From Sisyra terminalis (Eukaryota > Arthropoda > Insecta > Neuroptera > Sisyridae), in the NCBI GenBank assembly GCA_958496175.1, contig OY292279.1, positions 7,130,001-7,194,000 on the forward strand: a stretch of DNA of 64,000 nt, written 5' to 3'. The translations under genes and the position numbers were made by a program. How positions within the stretch are numbered: position 1 is the first letter of the stretch; every line of letters starts with the position of its first letter. A model generated the notes under the pieces. That model was given only the letters and a program-made list of their open reading frames with translations. It did not search any database and was not told where the DNA came from. This document shows, in pieces, positions 11,527 to 26,500 of the stretch.

Positions 11527-14500
11527 CTAAAGAACAAGAGAATAAAATTTCAATTTTCTTATAAATAGTAGGGATCAACTACCAATTTGGGGGTAGTTTA
11601 CATGCAGCAAATAAAATATTTAATTTGCTAATTTAACACCAAACTTGACCAAACTATTTAAAAAAATTAAATAACTTAAAAGATATTTCGCTTGAATAAT
11701 CATAAGACTAATATTATGGTTTTTATCGTCAAAAATACATGATTAGTATATAAATTGGGGTGGAACCCAAGGTTTATGAACTACACAGGTAGCCCCATTA
11801 GGAAAAAAAAATGACGTCATACGAAGAATTTTGAAATTTCGTCAAAAAATTTTAAATTAATATTTCTTTCGACTACTTTCTTTTTTTTCAATTTTTATCA
11901 TGATAAAAAGTCATTCATTTCGTATTTAGTAAATATTAAATATATAGAGTTTTTAAATATATAGAAATTTGTGCACTTTTAATTGAAATTTATCATATTC
12001 AGGGGGGGTGTCTTAGTTTTGTGATGAAATATTTCTAGGGGGGTCACAGAAAGTGTGACACAGCGTGACAATGGAGGGAAGGGGTCAAAAAAAGCTTATT
12101 TTAGAGTGACGTATTTTATGAATGACCCGTTTGGTGTTTTCCAAGTGGAATACAATTATATTCCCTTCAGCCAAATATCCATTGTGGTTTATCACAACTT
12201 GTAGAGACTGATAAGTAGAGTTGTTATTAGTTATTATAGTTTTTCGTTAATTAGGGTAAAACATATTCAACGAAATATCTTGTGCTTAAATTTTATAAAA
12301 AGAAATCATAAATAATTAAAACTATTGTAAAAAAATTTGAAAAATTGAAATTAAAAAGAATCAGCCACAAAATGCATGATATTTTTTCTTAATAACGTGC
12401 ATCGTGAGGTACCAAAGCATTGAACATTTTTATTTTTGTTGTGCACTAATCTAATGAATGAAATTAGTCATAAAAATCGCTGAAATAATTAGAATTGCTT
12501 TGGTACAATGTATTTATTAGTTTAAATGCCAAAAAATGTTGGAATTAATTGATGATAAATATTTGAAAGTCATTCCACTTGTTAACTTCAAGCCAATAAC
12601 TGAAGAATTGTATCAATGCACTTAATTATTAAGAGCTTTTGTTGCAATAGAAATACTAATTTTTAATAATACAGATTTGACTATGACCTCTTCAACGTTA
12701 GAATATTTAAATTATTATGCTCATAAAAATATATTGTTTTTATATTTTCTTATAATAAACAATTCAGTTTTGTGGAGATTAAATAGGTGCAGGAAATTGG
12801 GGATTGAACAGTTGCACACGGAAATAAAAGTGAATGAAAAACTGTTGATGAAAAAAGAAAATTTTCCTTGATAATATAATAAAAAAATTATAATTTTTAA
12901 AACAAAATTTAACAACAAATCATGCACCATGCACAAAAGTTAGTCTCTTGAAATTTACTTACGTAAGTTACAAAAAAAGATTAGAAAGGACGTGGTAGAA
13001 CAATTATTTTGGTTAATAATTTAATATTAGTTTGATTTTTAAAATATTTAGTAGTAGAATAAAGCCAAAAAGTGAGTAAGTGAAGTGTATCTATTATGGT
13101 TATCGTCAAATTTTAAACTTCAAAGTCGCCAATTGTAAATTTATTCTTTCTGGTATTAACAGCCGTGATACATGGCTCAGGGCCATCAGGAGTCATTTCC
13201 TATGGACATCAAAATCGGTTAGTGTGCATTAGTTTATTAGTAGAGAGGAGAAAAAAATTTTGATTTTTTTTTGGAAAAATAAAATATAAAGCTTACATCT
13301 TGATCTGCCATCATTTCCTTGGTGGAAACGGTTGTATCTATTCGCCGAATCGATCCTTGATGAATATTTAAGTCAAGTTTGAGACATTGGAATCGTCTTA
13401 GCAGGAATACAAGAGGAATTGGGCAAACACTGGCTGCAATCATACACAAAGCAATTGCCATAACCCATCCGGGATATTCCAAACTTTCGACTGCTCCTTT
13501 TTCCGCAACCCACGCTTGATACGTCGGATTGTTTCGAATCATCGAAAACACCGACGCTATCAAAATAATCAACATAATAATCGGTGATAAAACACGCCAA
13601 GTAACTTGCCAATAGATTCCTGGTTTATATCCAGTCATATCCTCTATATCTTTAGTAAACCTAAAAAGAAAAAAAAAACGGCTAGAACTAATCAAAATTT
13701 TATGGGGAAACATTTTACTTCTCATGTCCATAAATGAAGACAACGACCAGCATTTCCAACAATGCAATAACAACCAACCCAATCGTGCCAGCGAACGAGT
13801 CGAACATCTTGAGCCAATATTCTCCAGCTCCCGTTGTGAAAATCAAGCCAACGAAAAAGCAAATCAAACAAACCACTCCAGTTACATACTGCTTACGAAT
13901 CCGTTTAAATATTTCAATATCAAAAATGGTGCATAACATTCCCTCCAAAATACCGATTTGTGATCCCAAACCCAATGAAAGTAACATCATAAAAAAGATA
14001 ACAGCCCAAAAAGGCGCTCCCGGCAATTCAACAATAGCCTGAGTAAATACGATGAAAGCTAGTCCAGTTCCTTCAGCTGCAGCATCCAATTGTTGTTCCA
14101 ACGAGCATACCTCAATACCCAAAGTATTGTTAGTGGAAATATCCAATTTCGATACAACATCCTCGTAGACAGCATCCGTCACATTGATACTTGGGAGTAG
14201 ATTTTTGGTAACCAACCGTAATTTGTTACTAAAATTATAAATAAGTAAATTAAATGATTCCAAAAGATTTTCGGATACTATTTACTTTTCAATGCAACGA
14301 TCCACATTCGACATAGCTTTGAATCCAAGAATGGCAAAAATAACGACACTAGCGTAAATAGCAGTTAGTGCATTACAAATGGATACCAAAATTACGTCAC
14401 GAACACAATTGTTTTTCGGTGGATTATAACTTCCAAATGCAATTAACGATCCAAAAGCCAAACCAAATGAATAGAACACCTGAGTTGCTGCATCCAGCCA

Positions 14501-17500
14501 AACGGTCGGAGCCAATAACTTCTCCACCTGGAAAAAGAAATTATTTATATACGAGGGCTGTTTGATAAGTACCCGTGTTGGGCAAGAAAACGCATTAATT
14601 TTGGCTCAAGTGTACTTTAGCACACCCACAATCTGGCAATGTTGCATTTTTGACTTTTTCTTTAATTTAATTCGCGATATTTTTGTTTATTCAATTCTAA
14701 TATGGTATAATTCTCTCTTTTGTGGCTAAATTTTCATTACGGACTTATTTAATCGCGAATTAAATTAAAAACAAAGTCGAAAATGCAACATTGTCAGATT
14801 GTGGGTGTGCTAAAGTACACATGAGCCTTATTTTTTTAATTTATCTTTCAACATAGTCTCCTTTTAACTCGATACACTTAGTCCAGCGGTATTCAAACTT
14901 TTTTAAGCCTTCCAAACAATAGGATTTGTCGAATTTCTCAAAATAAGCGTCTTTTTCAGCGATGATTTCCTCATTTGACGAGAATCGCTTTCCGCCAAGC
15001 CATTTTTTCATGTTTGGAAGCAAAAAGAAATCGCATGGGGCCAAAACTGGAGAATAGGGTGGATGAGGTAATAATTCATGGCGTCATTCAACCACTTTTG
15101 CTGTGGTAGTTGGGGACAAGTGGGGCAGGTGCATTGTCATGGTGAAAAAAGACTTTTTTTCTAGTCAAATTGGGCCGTTTTTGAATCAATTTAGCATTGA
15201 ATTGGGTGCAATAAATTAGCATAACACAACCCCGTGATTGTCCTTCCTTTTTACAAATAATCAATGAAGATGATGCCTTGCGAATCTCAAAAAACAGTGG
15301 CCATGATTTTTCCGGCCGATAGAACCATTTTCGCCTTTTTTGGAGCAGTTTTGCCGGATGAAACCCACTGTTCTGACGGTTCTTTCTTTCTGACGTTAGT
15401 TTAAAGATTGCTACTGGAACTTCGTTTTACTTTCTGCATTGATTTTGGAAGTCACCAGTTAAGAATTTATTGGATTAAATAACTAATGAGATCTCAGTTC
15501 AAGCATGTCGTGCCACTTAAATATTCCAGTAAAAATCCAAGTGTTCGAGTAAAGGTTTCTCAGAATTTCGACAAATTATCAAAACAAGTAGTTATGTTCA
15601 TTGGTTTAAGAAATTCTGACTTTTAGAAATGGAGGTAAGCAATCTGTAGATACAGATTTGGAATAACGGGGAACTCATTAAATTTTCCTTTTGATATTTT
15701 CTTTGACCAAAAGTAGATATTGAACCAATAAATCGTTTTTAAATGACTAGTTAAAGAAACATTGGTGTTTGATTTTCGATATTTACGATTTAATTTCGAG
15801 GAAATTACAATTTCGGGATAATTGGTTTGAAGATTAACTACAAACTAATTAGAACTGTACCATTAAATAATGACATATTTTCAAATTAAAATGATCCAGC
15901 CTCTTGATAATCAACTGATTATTAAAAATGGGAAACCGATAATTGGAATAGGAATCCAATTAATCTTGTACTGTTTATGTCAAATTAATGTTTTTATAGT
16001 AATACTTGAGTGATTTATGGTGATTACCTTTGGAGTATACATATGCATCAAGCCCGCACTGGCTCCTTTCAGAGTGATCCCTCTTACGAAGAAAATTGTA
16101 AGTACAATATATGGGAACATTGATGTAAAATAAACCACTTTCCCACTGCTCTGAATTCCTTTCATTACAATGAAAAAGACAACAAGCCATGATAGTAACA
16201 GACACAAAACAATCCACCACTTAAGTCCTCCGGGTTCTTCCATTGATGGGGCAGCATCAAGAGTTGTTCTATACCAAAAATATGCAGTTTCGGATGACAA
16301 TTCACATTCGGCAATTGGAGTGTTATTCACCATCGGACATTTAGACCACGGTAGTGGTGACTGCAAAAATGTCAAAGTTAATTCAATCATATACAATTTT
16401 TTTTGTTGTTTATACCTGAAAACTGTTGAAGAGATAATAGAAACACCACGTGATAATAACATTATAGTAGAGTGCAACGAAAAATGTAACGATGCAAGAC
16501 GCAATACCGATTCCTCCCAACCAGGGATGAATTGTATTCCACACCCCCAGGGATCCCAAACGCATTCGTTGTCCGATCCCTAGTTCGATTAGGAACAGCG
16601 GAATTCCCTCAAACACCAACATCACGGCGAATGGAATTAGAAAAGCTCCTGCAAAAAAAAAAAACAAATGAAACTTGTAAACATTTTCCGTTATTAGTAT
16701 GGACTACAATTAAATTCATGAAGAGTGTATAATTACGCTAATTTAATGGAGGATTTACCCCATTTAACATTTCTGTTGATTGCATCTAATGCGGTGGTAA
16801 ATTAATGTTGGCCGTATCATGTTTAATTGGGAATCACTCAATTAATCACTGCACGTTTGGAATTCATATAGTGAAAACGAAAAAAAATGTTTTGGATGTT
16901 TTATTCGAATATAATTGGATAGGGAATTTAAAAATAAAAAGTTTGTTCCTCGCTTTTCAACAGAATTTATGTTTGTAAATAAAATAAATCAATATATTTT
17001 AAGGGAAAGAGTTCAATTTCAATTTCCAAAATTTATAAGTTATATTTTAATAAAACAAAAGCTCTTATGAGCTTAAAAATTTATAAAAAACAAAGCTTTT
17101 TTATTGACTTATACCTTATAATTTATTTTTCTTTTAGTTATGTTGGGGAAAGTAAACATCAATTCTTCACCTACAATAAACCAGGGGAAATTATTTCAAT
17201 TAAATTGTGGAAATATCAATTATCCGAATGAACAATTTCAAAAAAATTTTTTAGATGTTAACGTATATCAATGGCTTTGTAAATAAAATTAATCAATTTA
17301 TTTTAAGGAAAAAGAATTCATTTTCAATTTCAAAAATTTATATGTTATATTTTAATAAAAAAAAGCTCTTATGAGCTTAAAAAGTTATAAATAACAAAGC
17401 TTTTTCATTGACTTATACTTTATTATTTGTTTTTCTTTTCGTTATGTTGGAAAAAGTCAACATCAATTCTTCTTCTACAATAAAGCGAGGGAAATTATTT

Positions 17501-20500
17501 CAATTTAATTGGGGAAATATCAATTATCCGGTTGAAAAATTTCAAACATTTTTTTAGATGTTAACGTACCTATATCAATGGTTTTATATAAAAATATTTC
17601 GCAGTTGAGTGGAAAATCAACATACAAAAGTTTACTGAGACTTGTGTGTGGTGTTTGCATTTAAAATATCTTAAAAATCAAAGATTTTTGAAGACTCAGG
17701 ATTAAAAACTTTCAATTGTTTCCCCTTAATTATTTGTGCTTAGCACTAAGTTTTACTAGGAGCTTTTTCCTTAACTCATTTAAAACCATTTACTTTATAG
17801 AAATAGTTTAGAAGCTGCAATAATTACAAACATCACAACGAAATCACAAAAAATTGCTAACAAATTTTATTGGAATTTATCATTAAGCGTTTATTATAAA
17901 TTTTCAAGGAAAATTTATGAATATTTTAATAAATATAACTCTTGATTGCGTATTCGTTTTAAGTTTCTCCATCAACGACTTTCATTCCTGCTTTTCCCGA
18001 TCAATTATTCAAATTATTAAATATTAAAAAGTAGATTTAAATTTTCACCTGAGATATCAAAGCGAGCTTTTTCTTTAACTTGGTATTATAAATTCTAAAT
18101 TTGAATAAAGCTCGGATTGTGCGCAATGACCTATTTGGTTAAGTTTCATTTACGATTCGTATCTCGTTTTTAATTCATTATTTTTCTAGGAAAATCAAAT
18201 CATGAAAGATTTTTTAAACGATGAACATTAGTAATTATTTAAATTAATGTTAAGAAATAGAACGATCTATACTTCTGTGATTTTTTGTATACTACCCTTA
18301 AAGCTCTCAAATTGATGCTTGAAAGATAAAGATTATAATTTAAGATATTTATGATAATTATTATTAAAAGGAGTTGAACACATTCTTGATATAATTTTAT
18401 TACTTATTCTTGGTTTATAAAAATTGAGTGAAAATATTGGGCTTTTCATGTTTAATAGAAAGCAATTTAAGAAGGTAACTTAATTATGAAGGTAGTAATT
18501 CATAACAGTAGCTGAAGTTGCGGGAACTTGCTCGGTTTTTCATCACACTATATCTTTGCAAAAATTATTTAAACGTCGAAAATATAAATGTTTATTGAAA
18601 AAAAATTTGATGTAATAGTCAATAAAAAAAGAGCATTGAAAAATTGCATTAAATTTTTACGAAAATACACTCCATAAATATTTACATCAACTTTTATTAT
18701 TCTTCTACGTATCACTTAAAAAACCTCTTAATAGAAATGTTTTTTTGTCAAATATTTTCGCAAGAAAACATATATATTATGTAACGAAACTGCAAACAGG
18801 AAAACGATTTTCACAATCAGTATTCCGTTATAGACGTATCAAACCTACCCTAAGACAACATAGTACATATAGAACGGAAAGCTGTGGATAATCTGTCTTT
18901 AGTTCTCGGTGTTGGTCCAGAGTCCCGTTTTCACGAGACAAGCCAGACAAACGTATTGATTTTCCGCATTTTGTTCGTTCGCCAGCCAAACTTCCACGTT
19001 TGCTCAATATCTATAGCCGTACGGAATTTGGTACAATCCATTTGCATACATACAGCATTAGCATGTAACACTTGATGAATGGATAATATTATGCAAGTTG
19101 TGCATTATATTTTTTAAAGGATATTGAATAAAGTTGCAATATTTGGATACATTCAATCAATGGGTTTGAATTCTATAGGTACTAATAGTTTAAAAGTAAA
19201 TATAAGTCTGCTTAAAATTTTTTTGTTTTTTTGGATAACCATCCTAACTTGATTACTTATTCTATATATCATCTGATTTGAAATAAATTTTTCGTTCTTA
19301 GTTATCCCTTTATCCTATTACTAGCTGAACCCGGCAGATGTTGTTTTGCCAGTCTACGGTTGTAAATAAATAAATTGAATTTAGCAAAAAAAGCTTATGA
19401 ATTATTAGAATCACCTCCCGTATCAACCCGCAGTATCCCTCCCTGTACCAATTATAACTTACTTTCAAGATATACGTTTATCAATTACGTTTAGAGAAAA
19501 TTTGCTCTGCCTTTAAAAATCACTGCACCATCATAGCAATGCAGTATTGACAGTTAGCGGTTATTGTATTGGCCGTTGAAAAAGCCGTTTTCTTGCGATC
19601 GCAGGTATGTTTTCTACATAAGAAAAAGCTAAAAACAATCTTTGAAGTGGATTGTATATCGTGACAAAATTTCAGCTAAATCAATGAATTTTTTTTTGAG
19701 TTTTTGAAATCTACATAAACCAACCCCACAATTTTAAATATATAGATAAAAGATAAATTATTCATTGTTTATTTCAATCAGAGGTTGTCAGAGGTGGCCA
19801 ACCCGTGGACCACAAAAGTGACCTTTGACAAATTTTTCGACCCACGATATGCATCAGGCTTTCATAAAATGTATACCTTTTATAATGACCAAATTGGTGA
19901 AAACCGAAATATTAAAATGATTACAGTGTATCTAAATTTAGTATGAAGAATTTGAGATATAACTTCAAAAGAGGCTCCCGGAATTATGATGCATTTCCGA
20001 AGTGGCCCGCAATATCATTTGTATAGGCCACCCCTGATTTCATGTATGCTGATTTTTTGATATCTTAAAAAAGAACATAGATTTTTAATTAAAAAATCCA
20101 ATTTATATCCAATTAATGGGTGTCCATTTATTTATTTTAATCGGTCTTCTTCTAAATGCTACTAATATTATTAATAATTAAACGTAAATAGGCAGCCTTT
20201 TCTACCGAAGAAAAATTAGTTGAACTTGATTACAAAGTTTCTATCAAATCAGTAAAGCTGTCTTTAAATAGGAACCATAAATGAAATCAAAATAAAATAT
20301 TGGTACAACTATTTAGATTAGACTTGTCTGTCCTTCCTTATATTTTTTTTTTTTTTGGGCCATACACTAAAATGTATCTGAAAACATAATATTATCGAAT
20401 TCGATTAACCTGTTCTTCAATCATACGGTAGAATACAGGTAGACAAATATTAAAGTATAATTTTTTGACCTTTGCTCCATAATCACCATTATTGTGAGCA

Positions 20501-23500
20501 AAACCAAATAAATTCCAAACAGGTGTTAAAATGAAAAGAATTTTACCTGTTCTCAACTTGCAATTATAAATATTATAATAATGAGAAAAACTCAGATTCA
20601 AAGGTGAAATTTATGGAATCGGAAAAAGGTGTTAATGTATTTATAATTCACAACAAATAATAAATGCCACAACCGGTTCAGATTACTTAAACGATATATG
20701 TATATCTGCCATTGTCTCATTTTGGCCTTCAAGTTTTAACTATGTTATTTCATATCACCAATTGAGCATATACTTGAATTTTTCGTATATATAGTTGATA
20801 TAGCTGATCCCCGCGACTTCGTCTGCGTAACGTAGGAGTATATTATATTTTCTTTTCAGATTTACTATTTGTACTGGTATACGAAAATTTTTATATTTCT
20901 TATTTCTTTTACGAAAAACATAATCATACTTAAAAGCTTTATGTTGTCGACTCTAAAAAGACACATTTAATAAACCGAAAATTTAATAGAGCCTATGTTC
21001 AACGGAGATAATTTAGCTTCCCAACAGTGAAAGAATTTTTCAAATCGGTCAAATAGTTTCGGAGCCTATTCAAGGCAAACCAACAATCAAATCTTTCCTT
21101 TATAATATTAGAGTAGATTATAATATCAAAAGAAACTTGCAACCTATTTTCAATAAACGAGGACTAATGATCAATGAATTGGTTTATTCAGGCGTGTTTC
21201 ACGGGGGATTTTTTCGGATCCTTATTGTTATACTATAGTCTGTATGATTCTCTTCTTTAGACCCTCTTGACAAAAATTTTAAGAGATGACAAGTCTAAGA
21301 TGATTTTTGAAGCCTAAGACCCCAGTGACACTAAAACAGGTTTGCCTTTATTAAATCTTGAAAGTTTAGTCTTCTTTATGAAGATTTGATGTTCTTGATC
21401 ATTTGATTACCCTTTGACCACTAAACAATGCCACCCTAAATTATTATTGAATAAAGTCAACGTACCAACTTGGATTTTAATATCTTATGGAATCTTGTAA
21501 TGCTTTGTACAAACCTTGCTTTCATTTTTGGGTTAATCTTCAATATATCTTCCTATTCTTAAACTTTAAAACAATTGAGAAATTTTTGAAGGAAAAACAT
21601 TGTAATATAGTTAAAGATGGATGAAGGGTTGTTATTATATAATTATACATCCCACTTATTCTAGTTACACAAAATTTATTTCTCGTTTTACATTTAAATT
21701 TAAAGGAGTATAATTTCAAGTACCTCATTGAAACTTTTGCTGTTAAGCCAGGAAAATATACATCCTATTTAGGTCAAATAAAACAGTTTCTGTTTCTCAT
21801 GAGATAAAAAGTTGTGGACATTTCAATAAAGATAAATTATATTTTCCAGCACGCATTGTTATATTAAAACTTGGTAATTGGAATGATTTTTATGTAAACA
21901 ATCGTTTATTTGTAAATGTTAGGTAATTTCATAATTATTTAAAGCTTCCTAAAGAGTATACGCTTTGAAACACTTCCGAAACAGTTGTGTGATTATATAC
22001 TTGTTTTTACAATAGATGAGCTTGAAAAGCTTACGATTTCAGGCGTGCTTTTTAAGTCTGAATTAAAAATGGCATGTAATTAGTATAATGGGCATTAAAG
22101 CTTCATTTGTAAGCCTAAATCTTGAAAGTTTAAATTTACTTTTAGTGATTTAGAAACATTTTATAAGTAGTTACTTTCACGAAATGAATTTGTCATAACA
22201 ACCATATTAATTCAAAGTTTAAAAGCAAAATTAAAACTATGTGATGAATTATTTGAATAAATTTTAACGCTAAGAATTGTACTTCATTGATATTTTTACT
22301 TAAGAAATATAACAATGTAATTTTTCATTTTTTTTTGTAAATGATTGAGTTAAAAATAGAAAATCAATAGTAGGACAGAAGTTTGGAGCTATCATCTCTT
22401 TTTTTCCTCCTATTTATTTTGAATGTGACTATGTAATTGTAATTGGCAGAGTTCCAAGTGGTTCAGGCTCAAGGCCCTAATGTGCGACCTACGTGTTAAA
22501 TAATTCGGGAAGAAATTGTACCCTTTCGAATGGTGAAATACACGAGGCACAAATATTATTGGCTCATAATAATAAAGAAATAACATAAATAGTGGTCATT
22601 AAATTTTTATTTGTTCTCGAAAATGTTTTGTTATTGTATTGAACTTGTGATATTTTACGAGAATGCCATTAAGTATTTTTAGATGATTGATTTTTTTCTT
22701 GTATGTAACATATTTTCTTGAGATTTTTCAAATCTTTTAAGCTATTGATAAAAGAATTAATGAAAAACACTTCATCTAAAAATAAATTGCGATATCCATG
22801 TATTTTTCTCAAAAATCAGTCGCTAAATCTTAAAAGGTTGATGATAGTAAGGATCCTTTTTAGTTTCACTATAAAAATAGTTCGTTTATTATTACTATAC
22901 ATAGTGTATATTTGTGTATATGTTAATTACTTAAAAGCTTTCAAAATGAGATAGTTACGTAAAAAAAAATGTGGGATAACATTTTGTTTATTAATTAGTC
23001 TGTTATTTTTAGGCCAAGTTCAAGTTTAAAAATTTTAATAAAACACACCATGTTTTTAGAGGATGTTTTTAATGATATGCTAGTACTTTCTTCACAAGGT
23101 TTCTGTAAAAATAGCTTGTATTCAACCGTTGATACTTTGATGTAGTTAAATTTGCCTATAACACAGAAATTGTATTTTCTATTATAATTTCCTTGGGTAG
23201 GATTTTAGATTGAAATATACGCAAGTTATTGGCTTTCAAAGAACAATGATGTCAGAATCACATTAAAAATAGGTATGCAAAACACAATGAAGTCAATCGA
23301 TCTCGTTGACTTCATAACAAACTAATAATTAAAAGAAAAAACAATAAACATTTATGGCATTCAAGCTATTTAATTGCGTACGTTTCAAATGGTTTATTGC
23401 AAGAATATGATTTTTTTGCTCCACAATTGTCACCTTTTGTCAATTAAACTAGTTTAGTGTAATATATAAAAATGTTGTTCTAGTTAAAAGCCATCACATA

Positions 23501-26500
23501 TATTATTTCTATTGGCTATCGTTAAAAATTCCATATTTTTTCTTACATCGTCAATTTTCATTGATTTACAAAACAATAAAGTGATTTAATATGTGGAAAT
23601 GTTATCAACGTTCAATGTTGCATTCATTTAAGATGTAATTAAAGCGCTGTTTTTATTAGTCGCCGCATGTCTTTTCTCTTTTCGTTATCTATTTTGGCGC
23701 CAGTTCAAAAAAAAGACGCTTGTATGCGCTAATAGTGTATGAAAAATTATTTATAACTGACTTTAGAAAAGTTTCATTTCAATGGAATTTCTTGTATTTT
23801 GGCTGACCGAAAAAAAATGGTTAGTCAGTTTAAAGTTTGGTTCATGGGATTTTTTTTTTTTTTGGGCACCGGAAATTGGAATGATTGCCAAAAATTTGTG
23901 GGTTTTTGCGAATGAATTTTTATTTTTGAGGATTGTGTGAATGTTTGGGGATTCAGTGATATAACTAATTCCATATGTTCAGCGTTGAGGAATGTAAACA
24001 AGATGTAATATACGAATTAATTTTGCAGAGTAATTATAGAATGCAATCGCAATAAATGCAGGCTTTTCACTAAATATAATTATAATTTAAATGGGATTGA
24101 ATTTACTTTGAAACTGTTATTGAAAACCTTTTACATTTAGTGAAATATTGATGATATAAAATTGCATTAAGATTGGTGTTTGATGGTAGCGACTTATGAT
24201 CTAAAAGAAACTCATAAGTTATAACAATTTAAACCGAAGTTGAGCCCGGAGTCGGGGTTAAAATCAAGCAAAGGTTTCCGGAACTGAATTCGGAGTCCTC
24301 ACTAATTTAGTCCAGCTACCCATTCCTACTTAAGACAATATACGTTGATTTTTTATCAACTTCACCAAACTAAGTAGTATTATGTAAAGTCACGGTTTTT
24401 TTTAACAGTTTGTCAAAAGACTTAATTTACCAAATAAAATATAAAACAGTATTAGAAGTACACAGTGGCGTAGCTAGGTAACCAAGGGCCCTGGAGCAAA
24501 TTAAAAAATGGGGCCCCACTGCTCTCTAAAAACTGATTAGGTTTTATCAAATAAAAATTTGAAATAAACAAATACTTTAAAAATGCTAAGCTTCTTAAGC
24601 TCTTTTTTGTGCACTGCAGGGCAGGTAATAAAAATATGAAACAGTAAAAACTAAATTACAATTAATACTTGGTGTAGGTTTGGCTAATAAAACGAAATAA
24701 AGAAGATTCAAGGGTTCATTATATAAAGGTCGGGCCTACCAACTGACTAAATGACAATTATATTTAAAAAAAATTCCTAGCTTTAGTTTTCGCAAAAGTA
24801 TCAATGACTTCGTTTAAATCCAGGCTTGATGCGGTTTTGTTTTCAAATAGCGATAAATATCGGAGTCGAGTTTGGCCCATATTATTTCTTAAATAATTTA
24901 TTATTATTTTTAATTTGCTAAATGGCCTTTCAGCTGCTGCAGAAGTGACAGGAATTGTAAAGAATAATAACATTGCTGTAAGTACTTCCATTAGGTCGCA
25001 TTCTAGCACTCCATATTTGCTCATTATTTCCATTCATAATTGGTGAACTTCCAACTGAATTTCCAAAAGTTCAGTTCGATCGAGATTTCTGGTAAAGATT
25101 CAAGGGTCCCCTGAGCTTGACGACCCTGGGGCACTGCCCCGCCTAGCCCCTTGGTAGCTACGCTACTGGAAGTACATAACATTAGTAAAATTTATTAGTG
25201 GGATTTATAAAAAATAAGGATGAAATTTTTCGTGCAAAAATGGCATTAGTGGTAATGATTTCAAGTGCACGTTTGAACATCACATATATACATAAAACTA
25301 GTATTACGATTTCGTGCTAATGAATTCCAATCAAATGTTCTGATTTAAAACACAATACATAACAATGGGATCGTTAAAAGCGGCAAATTTTCCATTTGTA
25401 TTATTTATTTGTGTTCCTAGATTCAATATTTGTTTTACATGAATAATTTTACAGCTTCTAGAAACTTAAAATGATTTCATTGCAAGAATTTTCGTATTAT
25501 ACAATTGTTTCGTTATAGAAGTGCAACTATTGCAATTAGTATAAAGCACAGGGTATCTTAAACTGTGGGTTGTAATCCAAAATTGAGTTACTTACTAAAA
25601 AGTTTGCTTTAAAATGAGAAAGTGCAGTATAGAAACATTCAAATCATAGTCATTGAATTTTTTTAAAATTGATGAATAATTTTAAGTTTTAAATTAAGAA
25701 AATTTTAAAATGCCAAATTACAGTTTTAATGTATTGATTTTAAGAATAAATAACTCTCCAGAATGATGACAAGCAAAAATCAATGTTCTAAATATATATT
25801 TTTTTTTGAAAATTTTAGGTTTCTTATTATATTCAATGCATGCTTGCATCTACTTATGCACTGATAAATTACAGTTGTATTGATTGTGTAAATAGCTATG
25901 TTAAACAACACTCGATTGCGGTTTGTGGTTGACAGGTGTCTATTTCAATAAATATATTTACTGTACCATTAATGGGAATGTAGCTTTCTTTCAATTGAAT
26001 TCTCATCTAAATTAACCAAATGCACTATATTTAAAGTATTTTCTGTTATAAATATATTGCAGTTAGAAAGAAATTGAAAGGCAAGGAAAATAAATTAGGT
26101 TGAGGAAAAAGAAATCCATTTTTTTGTAGATATCTGTAGTGATTGATATCTCGTAAAGTATCGATCAAACTATTTCAGATTTATACTCATTGTCAAGGTG
26201 ATAATTTGCTTTAAAAATTTTTTTTACTGTTTTTTTTTTTGGTACATTCGATTATTATTTACGGGTTGTTAAAAATAGAAGTCAACAATGAAAAAACTTT
26301 GTTTACCTTCGGTAAAGTTTTTCTTTGATAAAAACGAAAATGCAAGCCAGGGGCTGAAATTGTGAATGTTGTTAGTGGTTCGATTTTCTTAGTGATAAGT
26401 AATTGACATCAAAAGAAGATTGAAGATCAAGATTGAAAATCACTTACTAATTTTTTACCAATAAGGATCAGGACATTTATTATCGAGGCATTATTTAGCT

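Larger units (their letters stand above)
11527..13112 (-). other. Intron 6 (long form) and 3' flank of exon 7, with MITE debris
   Basis: No exon is seen here. An ATTAAA-type signal on the minus strand at 13020-13025, about 90 bases after the exon 7 stop, could end the short transcript. The interval 11765-12127 is a mosaic of two MITE families. The short open frames at 12.7-12.9 kb look like chance. Confidence 0.5.

Noticed and set aside
13724..14042. Plus-strand open frames of 70 and 102 codons
   Set aside because: They are the antisense of transporter exon 5, whose minus-strand reading has clear family motifs.
16170..16583. Plus-strand 137-codon open frame
   Set aside because: It is the antisense shadow of transporter exons 2 and 3 and crosses their 55-base intron.
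22718..22954. A 78-codon Lys/Leu-rich frame in intron 1
   Set aside because: Low-complexity composition typical of random AT-rich frames.
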